The notes under the pieces were generated by a model, which was given only the letters and a program-made list of their open reading frames with translations, was not told the DNA's origin and ran no database searches. From contig CM022665.1 in NCBI GenBank assembly GCA_012295275.1, positions 47,234,602 to 47,249,601 of the forward strand: a DNA stretch of 15,000 nucleotides, written 5' to 3'. This document shows positions 9,616 to 15,000 of the stretch, one piece after another. Origin of the DNA: Chrysomallon squamiferum. Its lineage: Eukaryota; Mollusca; Gastropoda; Neomphalida; Peltospiridae. Positions within the stretch are counted from its first letter, which is position 1; every line of letters begins with the position of its first letter. The position numbers and the translations under genes were made by a program.

Positions 9616-9855
9616 AAAACGTGGCCGAATTGTTCGCGGTGGTGGGTGGGTGGGGCTACCTAACGTCCGGTCGTATTCTTGTTTAGAACACCGACCGTCC
9701 GTCCCTCTGAATGTCCGGCGTGCGGATGTTTTCTGTGAACTGATGACAAGTTGGACGAGGCGGTCATCCCTTTGTCCGCGCGCTGGGATGTTTATGCCAC
9801 GTTAGCCCCGGTCACTCGGGGGTCATCGGGTGGGGCGATTGACGTGTGGGAAATA
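9616..9855. other. GC-rich island in the presumed 3' UTR region
   Basis: About 240 bp with many CpG and GTCC strings in otherwise AT-rich DNA. It contains three adjacent GGG runs (9644-9655) and a CCCCG/CGGGG hairpin (9806-9821, 6-nt loop). No long open frame on either strand. Candidates are a structured RNA segment, a regulatory element or a mobile-element remnant; I recognise none. Confidence 0.4.
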
Positions 9856-9943
9856 AAAATAAAAATAAAAAAAAATCTATGAATGAAAAAAAGCCGTGGA
9901 AACTATATCGTAGCGAAATTGTAGTACTCGGGGTTCAGACGAG

Positions 9944-10033
9944 AAAATAAATAAAATAAATAAATAAAATAAACAGATAAATAAATAAGTAAATAAAAAA
10001 TAAATAAATAAAAAAAATAAAGTAAAAAATATA

Positions 10034-10080
<47 letters not shown>

Positions 10081-10082
10081 AA

Positions 10083-10117
<35 letters not shown>

Positions 10118-10150
10118 AATAAAAAAATATAAATAAATAAAATAAAAATA
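9944..10150 (+). repeat. AAAT tetranucleotide microsatellite
   Basis: About 200 bp of AAAT units with occasional extra A residues and a few CAGATAAA variants. Minus-strand FIYLF frames are repeat translations. Confidence 0.95.
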
Positions 10151-10375
10151 ATTCATCTCTAGACATTTTCTATTTGATAAATATTTTGCTTCACGTCAAA
10201 AAAAAAAAAAAAAGAAATATGTAAATAAATAAAAATAATTCATCTCTAGATATTTTCTATTTGAGTAATAAATATATTGTTTCACTTTAAAAAAATAAAA
10301 ATAAAAATAAAAAAATAGATTCATCACCATATGTTTCCTATTTGAGTAATGAATATATTGCTTCACGTTAAAAAA
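10151..10375. repeat. Three tandem copies of an 81-87 bp unit
   Basis: ATTCATCTCTAGA...TTTTCTATTTGA...TTGCTTCACGT recurs with starts at 10151, 10238 and 10319. Copies are separated by A-rich spacers of variable length. Similarity is high between copies 1 and 2 and lower in copy 3. Confidence 0.8.
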
Positions 10376-10404
10376 ATTTATAATAATAATAATTATTATT
10401 ATAG

Positions 10405-10610
10405 TCAATGTTTCAGGAATGATACAGTCTTTCTTGTTCACTGAACAACATACAGTGTTTCAGGTGAAACAAATGATTCGAAAAAAAAAAAAAAAAAAAA
10501 AAATGACTCAGTCTTTGTAGTTCAGACCTCACAATGTTTCATAACGAGAAACAAAAAGAGTCCATGTTTTGGAACGGCTCAGTCTTTTTAGTTCATTGAA
10601 CACAGCGTAG
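10405..10610. repeat. Diverged tandem copies of a 71-84 bp unit
   Basis: The block ATGTTTCAGGAATGAtaCAGTCTTT followed by TAGTTCA and GAACA recurs with CAGTCT at 10425, 10509 and 10580. The copies are more diverged than the preceding array and include A21 at about 10482-10503. It may be an older relative of the neighbouring tandem array. Confidence 0.6.
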
Positions 10611-10700
10611 GCACATGGTAATAATAATAACAATACATCAGTTAATTAGGAAGCACGTGGATGTGACGTCATTAACGGAATGTTTGTCTGTTTTCCCCCT

Positions 10701-10741
10701 TCACGTTTGAATGTCCATACCTGAAAAAACGAAGAAAATGT
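10701..10741 (-). other. Candidate splice acceptor and start of ASCL exon 2
   Basis: Minus-strand TTCTTCGTTTTTTCAG ends at 10721: a pyrimidine tract followed by CAG, then GTATGGACATT. Joined to the donor at 12556/12555 it gives an 1835-bp intron and continues the frame as Ser-Gly-Met-Asp-Ile-Gln-Thr-TGA, stop at 10701, for a 261-residue protein. Acceptor quality and phase are good, but many AT-rich sites could act as acceptors. No transcript evidence is available. Confidence 0.4.
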
Positions 10742-11083
10742 TTTAAATTATAAATATTACTTTGAATTGTAGTTGATATAAAATAAGTACGGAAATGGAA
10801 ATTATATCAACAACGACATTAACATAAGAAGAAGATAAATATTTAAAAGGAAACAAACAAAAAAAAAAAGTAAGAAAGAAATATAGAAAGTAGATCGTTG
10901 ACGTCAACAATGATTATAAATATAAATGAGAAGAGCAGCCATTGATTCAATGACAGTAACAACAGCTACGACCACGATAACAACATCAACAAGATACGCG
11001 ATGCCAACAATAACAAACGTGAAACCGAGAAAGCTAAATATAATATACAGTGAAAACTATTTATTTCAGTATCTGTATTTATC

Positions 11084-11190
<107 letters not shown>

Positions 11191-11337
11191 CGCAAAAGCC
11201 ATAAACACATACACTAACAATCTCTCTCATCGTCAATCCTTCTCATCCGAAATACAAACAACGTTACTAAAACTCACCCACACTCTCATCTCTCTTATTA
11301 ACACACGCGAAGACTTACACGTATTATATTAAATTTT

Positions 11338-11420
11338 ACACACACACACACAACCGCACATGCACGCACATAAGCGCCAACGCGCGCGCGCGCAACGACA
11401 CACAGCAACACACATACACA
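11338..11420. repeat. CA/CG alternating patch (Z-DNA-prone)
   Basis: A CA run (11338-11352) is followed by CG- and CA-rich alternating sequence including 13 bases of pure CG (11381-11393) and more CACA to about 11420. Pure CG runs are rare in AT-rich animal DNA and favour left-handed helix under torsion. Confidence 0.8.
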
Positions 11421-11587
11421 CTCTGAACCAGAAAGAAACGAGCGTATAAGATCTGCTACCTACACGCTATAAACACGCGATTCAGCGCCACCTCACGGCG
11501 AACACATACCCCGTGTATTGATCGTCGTTCACTTCAAACACTAACCTATTTAAAAACAGCCCCACAAAAACCCTCCGTATAAACGAA

Positions 11588-11635
11588 TAAAAAAAAAAAA
11601 AAGAAGAAGAAGAAGAAGAAGAAGAAAAAGAAAAA
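11588..11635 (+). repeat. Poly-A and AAG microsatellite
   Basis: An A14 run passes into about eight AAG units. Noncoding, within the presumed intron. Confidence 0.9.
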
Positions 11636-12547
11636 CCCGAACTAGACAGGCACGTTTTCAACCGAAGAAAGCCGAACGTCAGGTCTTTTCAAGAAGCGAG
11701 GCAGTCCTTTGTCGCTCACATTTCTATTTATATATTCACGTTGACCCAACTAACTGGCAATACCTTTCAAATCTTTCACACCGATATTTTTTTTTTTTTT
11801 TTTTTTTAACTTAATAAAAAGAAATCGCTATTTTTTTTTTCCGCCAGTATTTATTTCCTTTAATAGCTAAATCATCGGCAAGTACCGCAAAAAGAAGAAA
11901 TCGTGTTATTTGAACTGGTCGCTTGGAAAGAGTTTGTAAAATAAAGAAATAAAGAAAGAAACTAAAATTTTTGAAAAATACCAGTTTTTAAAAAAAGCTA
12001 AGCGAAGAAAAATAAATTAATTTTCTATGCAAATATTTAAAAAAAAAAAAAAAAAGTAATAAATAAATAAAAATGAAAAATGATATTTCCGTCAACGAAA
12101 TGACTAAATAAAGGGGTGTAAAAAGGAAGAAAAAGAAAGAAATACAGTAATTTTTTAAAACGTATAATTCATACATAACTAACGTTCATTTTCCCTTTCT
12201 AAAAAATTACTAAATACTGTTTATAAAAGCCAAAAAAAGCAAAATCATTTAAGATATCACACAATATTATATGTCTACTAATAATATATTATTCGAATAC
12301 AACCCATCAAAATTGTATCTCCATCACCACCATAGTTACTAAGCGACATATAAATAACGATTCACGGTTTGAATATTCTCTTTCTAAAATAACAATAACT
12401 GTATCTTTTAGTTGTATAATTTCGAATATTTTATATATATATATTTATATATATTAGAATATTAAAATATTTACTTTAAAGAATCGGTGGGTGAGATACT
12501 TTTGACCGGGTGTACTTAGTGAAGCAGTGTATTTTACAGTTTGTTAT

Positions 12548-13321
12548 TTATTTACCTGAGTTCATGAAGACGTTGTCCACCACGTCGGAGGCGTTGCACA
12601 GCTGCGTAAGCCAGTGCGAGAAGTCGACGATGTCAGATTCCTCCAGAGAACTCAGCGAATCGTACGACGAGTCCGAGCACACACTCCCGGGGGACGGGGC
12701 GGCGGGGCCCGGCTCGGGCAACATCAACGTGGCCGCCGGTAACGGCGGAGCCATATCCTGACTGTAGCCGACGTCGAGGAGGCTGCAGTTGTCGGAATCC
12801 GACGGCGAACTGGGGTAGCTGTCCGAGTCCATCATGGGACTCTCTTCGGCGCTGCTGTCGCCGTTGTTGCTGCTGCTGCTGCTGCTGCTGCCGTTGTTGA
12901 GGATGTCCTGCAGGTGTTTGATGTAGTCGACGGCTCCTCGGAGGGTGTCCACTTTGCTCATCTTCTTGTTCTTCTTGCCGCTGGGCACGTGCTCTCGGAG
13001 GGTTTCAAATCCCATGTTGACCAGCTTCACCCTGTTCCTCTCCCTCTCGTTTCTCCTGTGCACGGCAGCGGGTTGGGCTTTGGGCAGGGTGTAGCCCAGC
13101 TTGCTGAAGTCGATTCTCCTCTTGCAGCGGAGCGCCTCGGGTTCGGTGCTCGGCCGTATCTTCTTCAGCGGCCTCAGCGCCTGCACTTGCTGTGCGACTG
13201 TCGTCGTCGTGGTCGTCGTTTTGATGAGGAAGCAGGGCCCGGTGAGGATCACCTTGTTCGTGTTGGCGATGGGAACCGCTTGCAGCGGGACGCACGCTGC
13301 TCCGATCGAAGAAGAGTCCAT
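12548..13321 (-). CDS. ASCL1-like (ash): Achaete-scute family bHLH proneural transcription factor (ASCL1/2-like)
   Basis: Encodes 257 residues. Basic region [13 protein letters not shown] (about 87-99), helix 1 to about 112, short loop SGKKNKKMS, and helix 2 with [18 protein letters not shown] (124-141). The preceding [12 protein letters not shown] (76-87) and the late SSYDSLSS...DFSHWL block (218-238) match conserved vertebrate ASCL1 segments. NERER is the achaete-scute basic signature; such proteins dimerise with class I bHLH (E/Daughterless) partners, bind E-boxes in the nucleus and drive neural progenitor fate. Low-complexity parts are Thr7 (35-41), Ser7 (145-151) and a Ser/Asp/Pro-rich region (about 155-228). 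The ATG at 13321 is chosen because its context is strong (G at -3, G at +4) and the conserved protein starts near it; the frame stays open 96 codons upstream but there encodes poly-Phe/poly-Lys from homopolymers. CDS is GC-rich against AT-rich flanks. The residues after DFSHWL may be altered by splicing. ASCL1/2 versus another ASCL paralogue is not settled. Confidence 0.96.
   Translation of the reverse strand: MDSSSIGAACVPLQAVPIANTNKVILTGPCFLIKTTTTTTTVAQQVQALRPLKKIRPSTEPEALRCKRRIDFSKLGYTLPKAQPAAVHRRNERERNRVKLVNMGFETLREHVPSGKKNKKMSKVDTLRGAVDYIKHLQDILNNGSSSSSSSNNGDSSAEESPMMDSDSYPSSPSDSDNCSLLDVGYSQDMAPPLPAATLMLPEPGPAAPSPGSVCSDSSYDSLSSLEESDIVDFSHWLTQLCNASDVVDNVFMNSGK
12550..12559 (-). other. Candidate splice donor just before the ASCL stop codon
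   Basis: On the minus strand the CDS reads TCAG|GTAAAT, a near-consensus donor that falls inside the Gly-256 codon (phase 1). The exon would end at 12556 and the intron begin at 12555. If unspliced, the frame reads Gly-Lys-stop. The position fits a two-exon ASCL gene whose intron lies at or just after the end of the coding region, as I recall for vertebrate ASCL1. Inference from motif only. Confidence 0.55.
12868..12891 (-). repeat. In-frame CAG (AGC) repeat encoding poly-Ser in ASCL
   Basis: Eight TGC units on the plus strand read as seven AGC serine codons plus part of a flanking Gly codon on the coding strand, flanked on both sides by Asn-Asn. It lies just after helix 2 and is a pure, slippage-prone repeat, so its length may vary between alleles. 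Confidence 0.85.
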
Positions 13322-13698
13322 GACGGTTTGACGTTGACGCTGACGGTGGGTGACTGCATGCAGCCGTGGGAAGCGCGTAGTACACTGAGCGGCTCGTGGC
13401 AGTCGTGTGGCTTTGTACACCCCGTGTATGTCGTGAATAGCTCGTGCCGCGTCTCGCTTCTCACCCGGTTTTTTTTTTTTTTTGTCTCTCTCAGCCAATG
13501 GCTGGCCGACGTGACGACGATTAAAAAAGAAAAAAAAAAGAAAAAAAAAAAGGAGGGAATTCGTAACGACCGTTACGCCACGCCCACGACAGGTGTCAAT
13601 CATATTCAAATGCTCGCGACAAGCGCGTGCCCTTGGTCTAAAATAAATATCTGTTTTGCTCGAAGGGGTGTCGGTGACTCATGCTATTTGAAGAAGAA

Positions 13699-13700
<2 letters not shown>
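13322..13700 (-). promoter_or_regulatory. ASCL 5' flank: probable 5' UTR and proximal promoter
   Basis: CpG-rich sequence upstream of the start codon with several recognisable sites. An inverted CCAAT box lies at 13495-13499 (plus-strand CCAAT), about 175 bp before the ATG. There is a perfect CGTAACG/CGTTACG inverted repeat at 13562-13577, a KLF/Sp-like CCACGCCCAC near 13577-13587, an E-box CAGGTG at 13590-13595 overlapping TGTCAATCA (Pbx/Meis-like) at 13594-13602, and a perfect AP-1 site TGACTCA at 13675-13681. A T15 tract (13469-13483) and an A-rich tract (13521-13551) may exclude nucleosomes. A weak TATA-like TATTTATTTTA reads on the minus strand near 13640-13650. The transcription start cannot be fixed. 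Confidence 0.55.
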
Positions 13701-13732
<32 letters not shown>

Positions 13733-13785
13733 AGAAGAAAGAAAGAAAGAAATAAACAAGAAAAAGAGAAATTAAAAGAAAGGAG
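13701..13785 (+). repeat. A30 tract followed by GAAA-rich sequence
   Basis: Thirty A residues (13701-13730) then GAAA-type units to about 13785. It marks the upstream limit of the CpG-rich ASCL flank. Bases 13786-14060 beyond it are ordinary noncoding sequence with nothing recognised. Confidence 0.9.
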
Positions 13786-14060
13786 ATTTGCTTGTCTCTA
13801 AAAACCCACTTTGATGTTATGTATTAAAATTCAGTGAAATTGTTAGTTAAAAGTTAAACGTAGTGAGAGTGAGTTTAGAACTTAAACGGCCCGCATATCT
13901 GCAAACTCATATCTCTACATGAGCGAGCACAGGTAGGCAAACCTAGCACCTTCGTGTACACACAACCTTTGAAATGTAACTGGCGTGTACGCAGTATTAA
14001 ATCAGTTTGCTTCGCTTTATTTTACTCTCAAGTAAAACCTGTATGCATATTAGGATGGTT

Positions 14061-14135
14061 CTCTGTCCATCTGTCTGTCTGTCTCTCTGTCTGACTATCT
14101 GTCGCTCGATAGATCCATCCATCCATTTATCATGT

Positions 14136-14212
<77 letters not shown>

Positions 14213-14245
14213 CTCTGTCTCTCTCATTCTCTGTCTATCTATCTG

Positions 14246-14285
<40 letters not shown>

Positions 14286-14380
14286 CCTATTTTCCTGTTT
14301 GCTTATCTAATTTTTGTATGGTTGTATATCTATTTATCTTTCACTCTGCCTACCTGTCTGTCTGTCTGTCTGTCTGTCTT
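14061..14380. repeat. CTGT, CT and TATC compound microsatellites
   Basis: CTGT-type units (14065-14100), pure CT (14141-14208), TATC (about 14235-14284) and CTGT (14354-14379). Together they generate the LSLS/IYLS frames on the plus strand and the ERER frames on the minus strand, none a gene. Bases 14381-14660 are AT-rich with nothing recognised. Confidence 0.95.
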
Positions 14381-14664
14381 TTGTATGTACGTTTCCATAC
14401 TCATACACATCATAACAAGTGTGTTCACATTCCAATACTTAAACATCAAATTTCATTTTTTTTTTTACTAAATATCGAAAATTTTCCTCTTTATTATTTT
14501 CGCTACCTTTTATATAATAAATAAATAAAATTAAAAAAAAAAAAAAAATTAAAATTAATAGCTAGTGTCACCAGTTATATAAATATATATTCAAAAATAA
14601 TAATAATAATAAAACACACAATCAATCCTTTGTTCGAGAAAGCAAAAATCATGTCCTGAATACT

Positions 14665-14666
<2 letters not shown>

Positions 14667-14726
<60 letters not shown>
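14667..14726. repeat. T20-A40 homopolymer junction
   Basis: Twenty T residues pass directly into forty A residues, forming a perfect self-complementary 40-base palindrome at the junction. It is likely to be a cruciform, a slippage hotspot or an assembly error point. Confidence 0.93.
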
Positions 14727-14731
<5 letters not shown>

Positions 14732-14761
14732 AATAATAATAAAAGAAATAAAATTATGGCT

Positions 14762-15000
14762 TTTGTTTTAAACCGCCATATTTTATAACACATTAACTTG
14801 TTTAACGCTTCCACCGGGGTTAAATTATTTACTATGTCGTAATTTTTATACGCTCGCAAAATTCCTGTCCGACATATGCGGTTTTTAACGGCCCTGCACG
14901 CGCCAAACGGCACGCGACGCGCCAGTCGGCTGCAGACGTCATTCCCGTTAAACCGCGAACCTCTCTGTAAGAGGGAACGAGCTACAGGTACCCCGGGCAA
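14762..15000. other. CpG-richer edge segment of unknown nature
   Basis: Sequence complexity and CpG content rise toward the right end. A plus-strand frame is open from an ATG at 14876 to the window end (41 codons), and the minus strand is open from 15000 to about 14575. Neither peptide is recognisable. GTTAAACCGC-type decamers occur three times: 14765-14777, inverted at 14878-14889, and 14947-14956. It could be the edge of a neighbouring gene, a promoter or a repeat element. Confidence 0.3.

Larger units (their letters stand above)
7385..10700 (-). other. Presumed long 3' UTR of the ASCL gene
   Basis: Between the candidate exon 2 stop (10701) and a poly-A signal near 7401 lie 3.3 kb without any credible reading frame. 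The segment is AT-rich with many TAAAT strings, which read as AUUUA on the minus transcript. It holds A/T homopolymers (T runs at 7897-7926, G14 at 7808-7821), TA repeats (8018-8030, 8260-8277, 8398-8411, 8694-8705), three tandem-repeat fields and a GC-rich island, each listed separately. The 3' UTR call depends on the candidate splice and poly-A site; the DNA could instead be plain intergenic sequence. Confidence 0.3.

Noticed and set aside
9903-10441. FIYLF-rich minus frames resembling membrane proteins
   Set aside because: They are AAAT repeat translations; the apparent hydrophobicity is compositional.
13322-13609. N-terminal extension of the ASCL frame to an upstream ATG at 13609
   Set aside because: The extra 96 residues include poly-Phe and poly-Lys from homopolymers and promoter-like sites, and lack ASCL similarity; the ATG at 13321 has a strong Kozak context.
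12914-13702. Long plus-strand frame (262 codons) antisense to the ASCL gene
   Set aside because: It is a shadow of the GC-rich coding strand; its peptide matches no recognisable domain and contains poly-Phe/Lys from homopolymers, while the minus strand gives a perfect bHLH.

Overview
This window looks like nuclear DNA from an invertebrate animal, most likely a spiralian and perhaps a mollusc. It is AT-rich and crowded with microsatellites and homopolymers: long GA/CT tracts, AAAT, AAT and GATA repeats, and poly-A/T runs of 15 to 40 bases. It holds one convincing protein gene, on the minus strand, with a metazoan-type Kozak start, a splice donor next to its stop and no bacterial features. The phylum is inferred from overall character and could not be tested by a database search.

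The gene (CDS 12548-13321, minus) encodes a 257-residue achaete-scute/ASCL family bHLH proneural transcription factor. It has the ASCL-specific NERERNRVK basic region, a short vertebrate-ASCL1-like loop and the conserved C-terminal SYDSLS...DFSHWL motif. A consensus splice donor (CAG|GTAAAT) sits two codons before the stop. A good acceptor 1.8 kb downstream (10721) would replace the last residue, K, with MDIQT before a TGA. The transcript may then run through a long 3' UTR to a poly-A signal at 7401-7406 with a U-rich downstream element. This two-exon model is inference; the bHLH gene is not.

Layout: 1-600 trinucleotide microsatellite; 600-4160 AT-rich noncoding DNA with A-tracts, an AAAT/AAAC array, a GA-rich homopurine array and a small inverted repeat; 4262-5175 a GA/GACA array with a roughly 240-bp higher-order period; 5176-7333 noncoding DNA with a CpG-rich TATA-containing segment, a CT array and a cluster of CRE-like TGACGTAA sites; 7385-10720 the presumed ASCL 3' UTR, with three families of degenerate tandem repeats and a GC-rich island; 10721-12555 the presumed intron, with a 100-bp CT tract and a Z-DNA-prone patch; 12548-13321 the CDS; 13322-13700 the 5' flank and probable promoter; 13701-14760 more microsatellites; 14762-15000 a CpG-richer edge segment of unknown nature.

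Most other open frames here are low-complexity translations (LSLSLS, FFFF, KKKK, NNNN) of microsatellites and are not genes. I saw no tRNA, rRNA, CRISPR array or recognisable transposase or reverse transcriptase. I also saw no evidence of a new multi-gene system. The points worth following are the split C-terminus, the CRE-site clusters, the tandem repeats in the presumed 3' UTR and the composite promoter sites.
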